Source of the DNA: Actinophytocola sp963727495
Lineage (GTDB): Bacteria; Actinomycetota; Actinomycetes; Mycobacteriales; Pseudonocardiaceae
Direction: 5' to 3'
DNA: 64,000 nucleotides
Assembly (NCBI GenBank): GCA_963727495.1
Contig: CAVSGQ010000005.1
Span: forward strand, 372,001-436,000
Shown: one piece after another, positions 1 through 8,768 of the stretch
Numbering within the stretch: position 1 is the stretch's first letter
How the letters are laid out: the number at the start of each line of letters is the position of its first letter
Program-made: the position numbers and the translations under genes
Notes under the pieces: model-generated
What the model saw: the letters and a program-made list of their open reading frames with translations, nothing else
Database searches by the model: none
Told to the model about the DNA's origin: nothing

Positions 1-974
1 AACAGCTCCACCAGCGCCGACTCGATCGCGGCGTGCACGCGGGCGTCGCGGTCGTAGGACGGCGCGACCCGGGAGCCGAAGTGGTACGGCGCCCCGCGCC
101 CGCCGAACGCCAGCCGGTCGTCGGCGGTGCGCTGGCCGTAGATGATCATCCGGCGGAAGTCGGCGAACGTTTCCCGGCGGGCCAGGCCCGCCTCCGCCCA
201 GAACGACGCCGGCAGCGGCTCGGTCGCCACCATCAGCGAGTACAGCGGCGCCACACTGCGCCGCAGCCCGGCCAGCCCCGCCGTGTAGCCCTCCGTGGCG
301 CGCACCACCACCCCGGCGCGCACCGTGCCCCGGTCGGTCACCACCGCGCCCGGCCGCAGCGACAGCGCCCGCGTCCCCTCGTACACCCGGACCCCGCGCC
401 GCTCGACCGCCGACGCCAGGCCGCGCACCAGCCGCCCGGGGTGGATCGCCGCGCAGTGCGGGGTGTGGACGCCGCCGCGCACCCCGGTTGCGCCGCACCG
501 CGAGCGGGCCTCGTCCGCGGACAGCCACGAGACGTCCACCCCGAACGCGGACTCCGACTCGACCAGCTCGCGTGCCCGCGCCTCCTGCACCGGCGTCCGG
601 GCCAGCGTCACCGTGCCGCCCTTGGCGAAGTGGCAGTCGATCCCCTCCGCGGCGGCGACCCGGCCCACCTCGTCCACCGTGGACTCCATGGCGCGCAGCA
701 GCGCCACCGCCGCGGGCCGGCCGTGCCGGCGGGCCAGCGCGGCCGGCGACACCGGGAACAGCGCCGAGCACCAGCCGCCGTTGCGCCCGCTCGCGCCGAA
801 CCCCGCGACCCGCGCCTCCACGACCGCGATCCGCAGCGCCGGGTCCGCGAGCGCGAGGTAGTAGGCCGTCCACAGTCCGGTATATCCGGCCCCCACGACC
901 GCCACGTCCACGTCGAGGTCGCCGGGCAGCGCGGCACGCGGCGTGAGGTCCAGGGTGGACAGCCAGAAGCTCAC
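1..974 (-). CDS. FAD-dependent amine/amino-acid oxidoreductase (DadA/PuuB-like), partial
   Basis: The frame stays open to the window edge, so the C-terminus is missing. Near the N-terminus it has a dinucleotide-binding motif VAVVGAGYTGLWTAYYLA, followed by ASGRNGGW, typical of glycine oxidase/gamma-glutamylputrescine oxidase-type flavoproteins. Such enzymes oxidise amines or D-amino acids to imines with release of peroxide. The GTG at 974 is chosen because a GGGGGTGG Shine-Dalgarno-like run sits just before it and the aminotransferase stop lies only 17 nt upstream. Last gene of a probable three-gene operon after the Lrp regulator and aminotransferase; with the divergent Pot transporter this suggests polyamine oxidation. 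Substrate is inferred from context only. Confidence 0.8.
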   Translation of the reverse strand, partial: MSFWLSTLDLTPRAALPGDLDVDVAVVGAGYTGLWTAYYLALADPALRIAVVEARVAGFGASGRNGGWCSALFPVSPAALARRHGRPAAVALLRAMESTVDEVGRVAAAEGIDCHFAKGGTVTLARTPVQEARARELVESESAFGVDVSWLSADEARSRCGATGVRGGVHTPHCAAIHPGRLVRGLASAVERRGVRVYEGTRALSLRPGAVVTDRGTVRAGVVVRATEGYTAGLAGLRRSVAPLYSLMVATEPLPASFWAEAGLARRETFADFRRMIIYGQRTADDRLAFGGRGAPYHFGSRVAPSYDRDARVHAAIESALVEL

Positions 975-991
975 GCCACCCCCGGCCTCGC

Positions 992-2344
992 TCAGAGCCG
1001 GCTCCACGCCTCGCTCAGCACCGAGCGCAGGATCTGCTCGATCTCCGCGAACTGCGCCTCCTCGCAGATCAGCGGGGGCGCGAGCTGCACCACCGGGTCG
1101 CCGCGGTCGTCCGCGCGGCAGTACAGCCCGGCCTCGAACAGCGCCCGGGACAGGAACCCGCGCAGCAGCGCCTCGGACTCCGCCTCGTCGAACGTCTCGC
1201 GGGTCGCCCTGTCCTTCACCAGCTCGATGCCGAAGAAGTAGCCGTCCCCGCGCACGTCGCCGACGATCGGCAGGTCGTACAGCCGCTCCAGGTAGGACCG
1301 GAACAGCTCGGAGTTCTTGCGCACGTGCGCGTTGAGGTCCTCGCGCACGAACAGGTCCAGGTTGGCCAGCGCCACCGCCGAGGCCACCGGGTGGCCGCCG
1401 AAGGTCACGCCGTGCGCGAACCAGTTGGTGCCGTGCCGGAACGGCTCGGCCAGCCGCTCGCTCACCAGCATCGCGCCGAGCGGCACGTACCCGCTGGTCA
1501 GGCCCTTCGCGCAGGTGATGATGTCCGGCTGGTAGCCGTAGCGCTGCGCGCCGAAGTACTCGCCCAGCCTGCCGAACGCGCAGATCACCTCGTCGGACAC
1601 CAGCAGCACGTCGTGCCGGTCGCAGATCTCGCGCACCCGCTGGAAGTAGCCGGGCGGGGCGGGGAAGCAGCCGCCCGCGTTCTGCACCGGCTCGAGGAAC
1701 ACCGCCGCGACGGTGTCCGCGCCCTCGAACTCGATCGCCTCCTCGATCCGGTCGGCCGCCCACCGGCCGAACGCCTCGGCGTCGGTGCCGTCCGGCCCGG
1801 CGGTCCCGGCCGGGGCGCGGTAGATGTTCGTGTTCGGCACCCGGATCGTCGACGGCACGAGCGGCTCGAAGTCCGCCTTCAGGCCGGGCAGCCCGGTGAT
1901 CGACAGCGCCCCCATCGACGTGCCGTGGTAGGCGATCGACCGGGAGATGACCTTGTGCTTCGTCGGCTTGCCGGCGAGCTTGAAGTACGCGCGCGCGAGC
2001 TTCCAGGCACTCTCCACCGCCTCGGATCCGCCGGTGGTGAAGAAGACCTGGTTCAGGTCGCCCGGGGTGAGCGACGCCAGCCGCTCGGCCAGCTCGATCG
2101 CCTTCGGGTGCGCGTAGGACCAGATCGGGAAGAACGCGAGCTCGCGGGCCTGCTTGGCGGCGGCGTCGGCCAGCTCCTCGCGGCCGTGCCCGACCTGGAC
2201 CACGAACAGCCCGGAAAGCCCGTCCAGGTACCGCTTTCCGTTCGTGTCGTAGATGTACGGGCCCTCGCCCCGGGCGATGGTCGGCACCGGCTCGCCGGCG
2301 TAGGCCGACATCCTGGTGAAGTGCATCCAGAGGTGGTCGGACAT
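992..2344 (-). CDS. Class III PLP-dependent aminotransferase (putrescine/omega-amino acid type)
   Basis: 450 aa, the normal length for the family. Motifs include SGLFVVQVGHG, TTGGSEAVESAWKLAR, LVSDEVICAFGR and the PLP lysine in CAKGLTSG (about K280), ending with FGGHPVASAVALANLDL. Enzymes of this group move the terminal amino group of diamines or omega-amino acids to a keto acid. An upstream in-frame ATG at 2362 exists, but a good promoter (TTGCCA, 17-nt spacer, GATAAC) ends 6 nt before the ATG at 2344 and overlaps the upstream one, so I prefer 2344, probably leaderless. Located between the Lrp regulator and the FAD oxidoreductase, which fits polyamine breakdown; the exact substrate is not provable here. 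Confidence 0.88.
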   Translation of the reverse strand: MSDHLWMHFTRMSAYAGEPVPTIARGEGPYIYDTNGKRYLDGLSGLFVVQVGHGREELADAAAKQARELAFFPIWSYAHPKAIELAERLASLTPGDLNQVFFTTGGSEAVESAWKLARAYFKLAGKPTKHKVISRSIAYHGTSMGALSITGLPGLKADFEPLVPSTIRVPNTNIYRAPAGTAGPDGTDAEAFGRWAADRIEEAIEFEGADTVAAVFLEPVQNAGGCFPAPPGYFQRVREICDRHDVLLVSDEVICAFGRLGEYFGAQRYGYQPDIITCAKGLTSGYVPLGAMLVSERLAEPFRHGTNWFAHGVTFGGHPVASAVALANLDLFVREDLNAHVRKNSELFRSYLERLYDLPIVGDVRGDGYFFGIELVKDRATRETFDEAESEALLRGFLSRALFEAGLYCRADDRGDPVVQLAPPLICEEAQFAEIEQILRSVLSEAWSRL

Positions 2345-2350
2345 GCAACG

Positions 2351-2397
2351 GTTATCGCACATCGAAGGCGCTCTGGCAAGTGTTTCGCTAGTACTAG
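2351..2397 (-). promoter_or_regulatory. Aminotransferase promoter with upstream palindrome
   Basis: On the minus strand a -35 TTGCCA (2379-2374), a 17-nt spacer and a -10 GATAAC (2356-2351) lie immediately before the ATG at 2344. Just upstream of the -35 is the perfect 10-bp palindrome CTAGTACTAG (2388-2397), a candidate operator for the neighbouring Lrp/AsnC protein. Confidence 0.55.
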
Positions 2398-2421
2398 GGG
2401 TGCATCACGACGGATTTCGTA

Positions 2422-2922
2422 TCAGGGCGTGCCCCAGGAGTAGGTCTGCTTGCGCAACTTCAGGTAGACGAACGCCTCGGTCGTGGTCACCCCGGGTACG
2501 GCGCGGATCTCCTTGAGGATCTCCAGCAGGTGGTCGTCGTTGCGCGCGACCACCTCGACGAGCAGGTCGAAGGAGCCCGCGGTGATCACCACGTAGTCCA
2601 CCGCCGGGAGCCCGGCGAGCTGGTCGGCGGTCTCCTCCAGCTCCGCGGAGGTGCGCAGGCCGACCATCGCCTGCCGGGGAAAGCCCAGCTGAAGCGGGTC
2701 GGTCACGGCCACGATCTGCATCACGCCGGCGTCGAGCAGCCGTTGTACCCGCTGGCGCACGGCCGCCTCGGACAGCCCGACCGCGCGGCCGATCGTGGCG
2801 TACGGACGGCGGCCGTCCTGCTGCAGCTGCTCGATGATCCCCTTGGCCACGTCATCCAGAAGCGCGTGCTGGGCACCCTCCCGCACGACCACCCGGCGCC
2901 CCTCGGGTACGGATTCCGCCAT
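2422..2922 (-). CDS. Lrp/AsnC family transcriptional regulator
   Basis: 166 aa with an N-terminal winged helix-turn-helix (about residues 22-75; RPYATIGRAVGLSEAAVRQRVQRL) and a C-terminal RAM ligand-binding domain containing the AGSFDLLVEV and GVTTTEAFVYLKL segments. A clear GGGAGGAA Shine-Dalgarno precedes the ATG, so unlike its neighbours it has a leader. Divergent from the polyamine-binding protein gene and first of the minus-strand operon. It probably senses an amino acid or polyamine-derived ligand and controls both operons; the ligand is unknown. Confidence 0.92.
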   Translation of the reverse strand: MAESVPEGRRVVVREGAQHALLDDVAKGIIEQLQQDGRRPYATIGRAVGLSEAAVRQRVQRLLDAGVMQIVAVTDPLQLGFPRQAMVGLRTSAELEETADQLAGLPAVDYVVITAGSFDLLVEVVARNDDHLLEILKEIRAVPGVTTTEAFVYLKLRKQTYSWGTP

Positions 2923-2995
2923 TCGTTTCCTCCCTCGTAACGGGCATAAGTCTGGCGTATTTCGTTGCGTGGCGCGACCGTGACAACGGAATCCC

Positions 2996-3024
2996 TTGTG
3001 ACCGGACGGGCGTCGTGTCAGTAT
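2996..3024 (+). promoter_or_regulatory. Probable potD promoter
   Basis: TTGTGA (2996-3001), a 17-nt spacer and CAGTAT (3019-3024) end 8 nt before the ATG at 3033. This spacing implies a leaderless or nearly leaderless transcript and argues for 3033 over the GTG at 3015. Confidence 0.4.
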
Positions 3025-3032
3025 CAGTCGCC

Positions 3033-4271
3033 ATGCGAACCAGGGCGACCACCCCGCCTTCCCCCGAGGCGGCCGCGGTACTACGTGCGATGTCCGCGCG
3101 GTCCGGCACCTCCCGCCGCACCGTGCTCAGAGGGCTGCTGGCGGCGGGCGCGTTCGCGGCGACGGGCAGCGCGCTCGCCGCCTGCGGCACGTCGGGCACC
3201 AAGCAGACCGCGCAGAGCTGCGTCAGCGACGACAAGTCGGCCGACGAGAAGAAGCTCGTGTTCTCCAACTGGCCGTTGTACATCGACGTCGACGAGAAGG
3301 ACGAGAAGAAGCGGCCCACCCTGGACGCCTTCGTCAAGGAGTCGGGCATCCAGGTCACGTACCAGGAAGACATCAACGACAACAACGAGTTCTTCGGCAA
3401 GGTGCGCAACCAGCTCTCCGCGTGCCAGGCGATCGACCGGGACATCATGGTCCTCACCGACTGGATGGCCGCGCGGGTGGTCCGGCTGGGCTGGGCCCAG
3501 AAGCTGGAGAAGGACAAGGTCCCCAACGTCGAGTCGAACCTGCTCCCGACGCTGCGCGGGCGGCAGTGGGACAAGAACAACGAGTACGCGGTGCCGTGGC
3601 AGTCGGGCCTGTCCGGCCTGGCCTACAACGCGAAGGTCGCCAAGGAGGTCCGCACGATCGACGACCTGCTGACCCGGCCGGACCTCAAGGGCAAGGTCAC
3701 CATGCTCTCGGAGATGCGCGACACGATGGGCCTGATGCTGCTCTCGCTCGGCCACGACCCGTCCGACTTCACCGCCGACCAGTTCGACGAGGCGCTGGGC
3801 AAGCTCCGCGCGGCCACCGAGTCCGGCCAGATCCGCCGCTTCACGGGCAACGACTACGCCCAGGACCTCGCCAAGGGCGACATCGCCGCCTGCGTCGCGT
3901 GGTCCGGCGACGTCATCCAGCTCGCGTTCGAGGACGACAAGGTCAAGTTCGTCACGCCGGACTCGGGGATCATGCTGTGGTCGGACAACATGATGGTGCC
4001 CAACAAGGCCACGCACCGGGGCAACGCCGAGAAGCTCATGGACTACTACTACGAGCCGGCGGTCGCCGCGGAGCTCGCCGCCTACGTCAACTACATCTGC
4101 CCGGTCGAGGGCGCGCAGGCCGAGATGGAGAAGCTGGACCCCGAGCTGGCCACGAACCCGCTGATCTTCCCGGACGAGGCCACCCTGGGCAGGGCGAAGG
4201 TCTTCATGGCGCTGGACGAGAGCCAGGAGCGCGACTACGAGCAGAAGTTCCAGCAGGTGATCGGAGCCTGA
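3033..4271 (+). CDS. potD: Polyamine ABC transporter substrate-binding lipoprotein (PotD-like)
   Basis: 412 aa. The N-terminus has a twin-arginine-type signal (SRRTVLRGLLAAGAFAATGS) ending in a lipobox LAAC, so it is a likely Tat-exported lipoprotein anchored outside the membrane. The mature part has the PotD/PotF-type pattern: LVFSNWPLYID at the start, VPWQSGLSGLAYN in the middle and SDNMMVPNKATHRGNAEKLMDYYY near the end. It would bind putrescine or spermidine and deliver it to PotB/PotC. The ATG at 3033 is preferred over GTG 3015 because of promoter position. Ends 4 nt before potA; operon potD-A-B-C plus the dehydrogenase. Confidence 0.9.
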   Translation: MRTRATTPPSPEAAAVLRAMSARSGTSRRTVLRGLLAAGAFAATGSALAACGTSGTKQTAQSCVSDDKSADEKKLVFSNWPLYIDVDEKDEKKRPTLDAFVKESGIQVTYQEDINDNNEFFGKVRNQLSACQAIDRDIMVLTDWMAARVVRLGWAQKLEKDKVPNVESNLLPTLRGRQWDKNNEYAVPWQSGLSGLAYNAKVAKEVRTIDDLLTRPDLKGKVTMLSEMRDTMGLMLLSLGHDPSDFTADQFDEALGKLRAATESGQIRRFTGNDYAQDLAKGDIAACVAWSGDVIQLAFEDDKVKFVTPDSGIMLWSDNMMVPNKATHRGNAEKLMDYYYEPAVAAELAAYVNYICPVEGAQAEMEKLDPELATNPLIFPDEATLGRAKVFMALDESQERDYEQKFQQVIGA

Positions 4272-4275
4272 ACAC

Positions 4276-5418
4276 ATGACCCAGACCGGCCATCTCGTCC
4301 TCGAGCACGTCACGAAACGGTTCGGGCAGTTCACCGCGGTCGACGACCTGAGCCTGTCCGTCCCGCAGGGCGCGTTCTTCGCCCTGCTCGGCGCGTCCGG
4401 CTGCGGCAAGACCACGACGCTGCGCACGGTCGCCGGGCTGGAGGATCCGACCTCCGGCGAGATCCGGCTCGCCGACGAGGTGATCACCCATCTGCGGCCC
4501 TACCGGCGGCCGGTCAACACCGTCTTCCAGAGCTACGCGCTGTTCCCGCACCTGGACATCGGCGACAACATCGCGTTCGGGATGCGCCGGCGCGGCGTGA
4601 AGAACGTCGCCGCGAAGGTCGGGGAGATGCTGGACCTGGTGCAGCTGTCCGGGTACGAGCGGCGGAAGCCGGCCCAGCTCTCCGGCGGCCAGCAGCAGCG
4701 GGTGGCGCTGGCCCGGGCGTTGGTCAACGAGCCGGAGGTGCTGCTGCTCGACGAGCCGCTCGGGGCGCTGGACCTCAAGCTGCGCCGGCAGATGCAGATC
4801 GAGCTCAAGCGCATCCAGACCGAGGTCGGCATCACGTTCCTGCACGTCACCCACGACCAGGACGAAGCCATGTGGATGGCCGACACGGTCGCGGTGATGA
4901 ACGCCGGGCGGATCGAGCAGCTGGGCGCGCCGACCGAGATCTACGAGTTCCCGGCCAGCCCGTTCGTGTCGAACTTCCTCGGCCAGTCCAACCTGTTCGC
5001 CGCCGAGGTGTCCGGCCGTTCGGGCGGGGACCTGCTGCTGACCTCGCACGGCGAGCGGTTCGCCGCCCCGGCCGGGCGCGCGCACGTCACCGAGGGCCGG
5101 GTGTGGCTGGGCGTGCGGCCGGAGAAGGTCCGCCTCGCCGAGCCCGGCCAGAGCCCGCCCGACGGCCACAACCAGGTGCGCGGCGTGCTCACCGACACCT
5201 GCTACGCGGGCGTGAGCACCGAGTACCTGTTGAAGACGCCGTGGGGCCAGGAGATGTCGGTGTTCTCCGCCAACGCGTCCGCGGGCGAGCCGATGTCGCC
5301 GGGCACCGAGGTCGTCGCGCACTGGTACCCGGCACACTCGTTCGTGCTGGAGCGCCCGGCCGGCGACGGCGACGACGTCGCGCAGTACTCGGCCGACCCG
5401 CTGGGCGTCGCGCCGTGA
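4276..5418 (+). CDS. potA: Polyamine ABC transporter ATP-binding protein (PotA-like)
   Basis: 380 aa. Walker A GASGCGKTT (about residues 39-47), Q-loop FQSYALFPH, signature LSGGQQQRVALARAL (about 135), Walker B LLLLDEP (about 155) and the H-loop THDQDEAMWMAD. The C-terminal third is a TOBE-type regulatory domain with WLGVRPEKVRL. Powers uptake through PotB/PotC. Its stop overlaps the GTG start of potB (GTGA), consistent with translational coupling. Confidence 0.93.
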   Translation: MTQTGHLVLEHVTKRFGQFTAVDDLSLSVPQGAFFALLGASGCGKTTTLRTVAGLEDPTSGEIRLADEVITHLRPYRRPVNTVFQSYALFPHLDIGDNIAFGMRRRGVKNVAAKVGEMLDLVQLSGYERRKPAQLSGGQQQRVALARALVNEPEVLLLDEPLGALDLKLRRQMQIELKRIQTEVGITFLHVTHDQDEAMWMADTVAVMNAGRIEQLGAPTEIYEFPASPFVSNFLGQSNLFAAEVSGRSGGDLLLTSHGERFAAPAGRAHVTEGRVWLGVRPEKVRLAEPGQSPPDGHNQVRGVLTDTCYAGVSTEYLLKTPWGQEMSVFSANASAGEPMSPGTEVVAHWYPAHSFVLERPAGDGDDVAQYSADPLGVAP

Positions 5419-6347
5419 CCGCTCTGGTCGGCGCCGCCGCGACCGGCCCCGGCGCGCCGCAGCCCGACCTGGAGCCGGTCGACGAACCGGTCGCCGGTCG
5501 CAAGCGGCGCCGCTGGACGCCCTACCTGCTGCTGCTGCCGGGCGGGCTGTGGCTGGTGCTGTTCTTCATCGTGCCGTCCGTGCAGCTCGCCGCGACCAGC
5601 CTCTACGACCGGTCGGGCAGCCTGGAGACCGGCTACCAGCAGTCGTTCGCGGTGGTCAACTACGCCGACGCGATCGCGACCTACTGGCCGCACCTGGTCC
5701 GCTCGGCGGTGTACGCGGGCATCGCGACGGTCATCTGCCTGGTGCTGGGCTACCCGCTGGCCTACGCGATCGCCCAGAAGGCCGGCCGGTGGCGCAACCT
5801 GCTGCTGGTGTGCGTGATCGCGCCGTTCTTCACCACGTTCCTGGTGCGCACGCTGGCCTGGAAGTCGATCCTGTCCGACAACGGCCCGGTGGTGGAGCTC
5901 TTCCGCGGCCTACCGTTCGTCGGCGACGACTTCCGGCTGCTCGCCACGCCCGCCGCGGTGGTGCTGGGCCTGGTCTACAACTTCCTGCCGTTCATGGTGC
6001 TGCCGCTCTACGCGAGCCTGGACCGGCTCGACGGCAGGCTGCTGGAGGCCTCGCGGGACCTGTACGCGAAGCCGACGGCGACGTTCCGGAAGGTGACGCT
6101 GCCGCTGTCGATGCCGGGCGTCGTCGCGGGCACGCTGCTGACGTTCATCCCGGCGGCCGGTGACTACATCAACGCGCAGCTGCTGGGCACGCCCAACGAG
6201 TACATGATCGGCAACGTCATCGACTCGGCGTTCCTGGTGCGGCTGGACTACCCGCAGGCCGCGGCGCTGTCCTTCCTGCTGATGGCCACGATCCTGGTCA
6301 TGGTGTTCTCCTACGTCCGCGCCGCCGGAACCGACGAGGTGGTCTGA
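5415..6347 (+). CDS. potB: Polyamine ABC transporter permease (PotB-like)
   Basis: 310 aa integral membrane protein with about six hydrophobic segments, the first around residues 35-57 (PYLLLLPGGLWLVLFFIVP). The permease EAA loop is present as EASRDLYAKPTATFRKVTLP. A much longer reading frame extends upstream, but it only shadows potA; the GTG at 5415 overlaps the potA stop and begins just before a hydrophilic N-terminal tail typical of actinobacterial PotB. Immediately followed by potC. Confidence 0.9.
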   Translation: MTALVGAAATGPGAPQPDLEPVDEPVAGRKRRRWTPYLLLLPGGLWLVLFFIVPSVQLAATSLYDRSGSLETGYQQSFAVVNYADAIATYWPHLVRSAVYAGIATVICLVLGYPLAYAIAQKAGRWRNLLLVCVIAPFFTTFLVRTLAWKSILSDNGPVVELFRGLPFVGDDFRLLATPAAVVLGLVYNFLPFMVLPLYASLDRLDGRLLEASRDLYAKPTATFRKVTLPLSMPGVVAGTLLTFIPAAGDYINAQLLGTPNEYMIGNVIDSAFLVRLDYPQAAALSFLLMATILVMVFSYVRAAGTDEVV

Positions 6348-7161
6348 GTGAACCGCTTCTGGCGCTGGGTGGCCGACCACTGGGTGATGACGGTCGGGCT
6401 GCTCGTGCTCGCGTACCTGTTCCTGCCGATCGTCGTGGTGTTCCTGCTGTCGCTGAACCGGCCGACGAACCGGCTGTCCTACGACCTGTCCGACCAGTGG
6501 ACGCTCGACTACTGGCTGCACCCCTTCGCCACCGGCGGGATCGGCGACGCGCTGCGGGTGAGCGTGGGCATCGCGCTGGTCGCAACGGTGGTCGCGACGA
6601 TCCTGGGCACGCTGATGGCCTTCGCGCTGGCGCGCCACCGCTTCCGCGGCCGCGGCTCGACCAACGTGCTGATCTTCCTGCCGATGGCCACCCCCGAGGT
6701 CGTGATGGGCTCCTCGTTGCTGGCGCTGTTCGTCACGCTGCAGGTGCCCGCTCGGCTTCTGGACGGTGGTGGTGGCGCACATCCTGTTCTGCCTGTCGTT
6801 CGTGGTGGTGACGGTGAAGGCGCGGCTGGCCGGGCTGGACCCGCGGCTGCAGGAGGCGGCGATGGACCTCTACGCCGACGAGTGGCAGACCTTCCGGCGG
6901 GTGACGCTGCCGCTGGTGCTGCCCGGCATCGCGGCGGCGGCGATGTTGTCGTTGTCGCTGTCCTTCGACGACTTCATCATCACGAACTTCAACTCCGGCA
7001 CCACGGTGACGTTCCCGATGTACGTGTGGGGCGCCGCGCAACGCGGGATTCCGCGCCAGGTCAACGTGATCGGCACCGCGGTGTTCCTGCTCGCGTTCGT
7101 GATCGTGCTGGTGGTCCAGCTGCGCGCGCGGCGTCAGGCGCGGCTGCTGGGGCTGTCGTGA
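6348..7161 (+). pseudogene. potC: Polyamine ABC transporter permease (PotC-like), frameshifted
   Basis: Starts with GTG directly after the potB stop. The first ~132 codons encode a normal PotC N-terminus (LAYLFLPIVVVFLLSLNRP ... MATPEVVMGSSLLALFVTLQVP). The continuation GFWTVVVAHILFCLSF and the EAA loop EAAMDLYADEWQTFRRVTLP are in the next frame. Removing one C from the CCC at about 6748-6750 (GTGCCCGCTCGG) restores an intact protein ending at the TGA of 7159-7161. One extra base, either a sequencing error or a real lesion that would disable uptake. The downstream gene overlaps the stop (TGATG). Confidence 0.85.
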
Positions 7162-8363
7162 TGCGGGTGCTGATGGTCGGCGCCGGGAGCGTCGGCTCGG
7201 CCGCCGTGGCGATCGCCGCGCGCCGGTCGTTCTTCTCCTCGTTCGTCGTCTCGGACTACACCCTCGACCGCGCCACCCGGGCGGTGGAGTCGGTGTCGGA
7301 CGGCCGGTTCACCGCCGCCCGTGTCGACGCCTCGTCCACATCGGACATCGCGGCGCTGTGCCGCGAGCACGGCATCACCCATGTGCTCAACGCGGTCGAC
7401 CCCAGGTTCACCATGCCGGTGTTCGAAGCCGCGCTGGCGGCCGGCGCGGACTACCTGGACATGGCGATGTCACTGTCCACACCGCACCCCTCGCACCCGT
7501 ACAGCCGCACCGGGGTGAAGCTCGGCGACCACCAGTTCGCGGCCGCGCAGGCGTGGACGGCCGCGGGCCGGCTGGCGCTCGTCGGCATCGGTGTCGAGCC
7601 GGGCATGTCCGACGTGTTCGCCCGCTACGCCGCGGACCACCTGTTCTCCACCATCGACGAGATCGGGGTGCGCGACGGCGCGAACCTCGTGGTGGAGGGC
7701 TACGACTTCGCGCCGACGTTCTCCATCTGGACGACCATCGAGGAGTGCCTGAACCCGCCGGTGATCTACCAGAAGGAGCGCGGCTGGTACACCACCGAGC
7801 CGTTCTCCGAGCCGGAGGTGTTCGACTTCCCGGAGGGCATCGGCCCGGTCGAGTGCGTGAACGTGGAGCACGAGGAGGTGCTGCTGATCCCGCGCTGGGT
7901 CACGGCCGGGCGGGTGACGTTCAAGTACGGGCTGGGCGAGGAGTTCATCGCGGTCCTGCGCACCCTGCACAAGCTGGGCCTGGACTCGACAAAGCCGGTG
8001 CGGGTGGGCGGGGCGTCGGTGTCGCCGCGCGACGTGGTGGCCGCCTGCCTGCCCGACCCGGCGGGGCTGGGCCCGCGGATGACCGGCAAGACGTGCGCGG
8101 GCACCTGGGTCCGCGGCCTGGACCCGGCGGGCGCGCCGCGCGAGGTGTACCTCTACCACGTGGTCGACAACGAGTGGTCGATGCGCGAGTACGGCCACCA
8201 GGCGGTGTCCTGGCAGACGGCGCTGAACCCGGTGGTGGCGCTGGAGCTGCTGGCGTCCGGGGCGTGGACCGGGAGCGGGGTCCTCGGCCCGGAGGCCTTC
8301 GACCCCGTCCCGTTCCTCGACCTGCTCAAGGAGCACGGCTCCCCCTGGGGGATGCTGGCTTGA
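7161..8363 (+). CDS. Saccharopine dehydrogenase family protein (carboxynorspermidine dehydrogenase-like)
   Basis: 400 aa. Begins with a Rossmann motif MRVLMVGAGSVGSAAVAIAA, and the middle has GVEPGMSDVFARYAADHLF, a conserved feature of saccharopine/carboxy(nor)spermidine dehydrogenase-type proteins. These NAD(P)-dependent enzymes make or break a secondary amine between an amino-acid-like unit and an aldehyde. The ATG overlaps the potC stop. Being the last gene of a polyamine transport operon, a role in polyamine conversion is reasonable, but lysine-type chemistry is not excluded. Confidence 0.75.
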   Translation: MRVLMVGAGSVGSAAVAIAARRSFFSSFVVSDYTLDRATRAVESVSDGRFTAARVDASSTSDIAALCREHGITHVLNAVDPRFTMPVFEAALAAGADYLDMAMSLSTPHPSHPYSRTGVKLGDHQFAAAQAWTAAGRLALVGIGVEPGMSDVFARYAADHLFSTIDEIGVRDGANLVVEGYDFAPTFSIWTTIEECLNPPVIYQKERGWYTTEPFSEPEVFDFPEGIGPVECVNVEHEEVLLIPRWVTAGRVTFKYGLGEEFIAVLRTLHKLGLDSTKPVRVGGASVSPRDVVAACLPDPAGLGPRMTGKTCAGTWVRGLDPAGAPREVYLYHVVDNEWSMREYGHQAVSWQTALNPVVALELLASGAWTGSGVLGPEAFDPVPFLDLLKEHGSPWGMLA

Positions 8364-8768
8364 CCGCCTCCCCGGGATCAATTGTGTGGGTCGCGTTCCA
8401 GCGGATGGTGGCGTCACGCGGTCGACTGTGGCTGGGTGCCGTCACGGTCCCCTGAGGTTGCGTTGGTCTCCGCGATCCCGCGCCGACCCGACCCGCCACA
8501 CACCCGACCCGACCACCACGCAGCCGACCCGACCGTGGCGCGGCCGAGTCGCCGGTGGCGAGGTCGAGTCGACCGGTGGCGCGGCCCGAGCTGTTCCGCT
8601 TGTCGTCGGCTCGGCCGTGCCGTTGGCGTGTCCGGTCGCGCGCAGCGAGCCGACTCGCCGATGCCACGGGTCGGCTCGCCTGCGTGGTGGGTCGACTCGC
8701 CGATGCCACGGGTCGGTTCGGTGATGCCATGGGTCGGTTCGCCTGCGTGGTGGGTCGGTTCGGCGATG
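8364..8768. repeat. Intergenic region with 21-bp periodic repeats
   Basis: No gene seen. From about 8651 to 8768 there are some five to six 21-bp units ending in GGGTCG, with alternating cores CGATGCCAC and CCTGCGTGGT; the array runs up to the stop codon of the next gene. The preceding part (8520-8600) carries GGTGGCGCGGCC and GAGTCGAC words found again at 44.8-45.0 kb. At about 8443 lies GTCACGGTCCCCTGAGGT, nearly repeated at about 52317. Confidence 0.7.

Noticed and set aside
33..2443. Long plus-strand frames opposite the oxidase and aminotransferase
   Set aside because: Arg/Ala/Pro-rich shadow translations with no domain; the minus strand carries the conserved proteins.
6740..6770. Programmed ribosomal frameshift in potC
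   Set aside because: No slippery heptamer and the shift lies mid-domain in a protein normally read straight; a one-base indel explains it.
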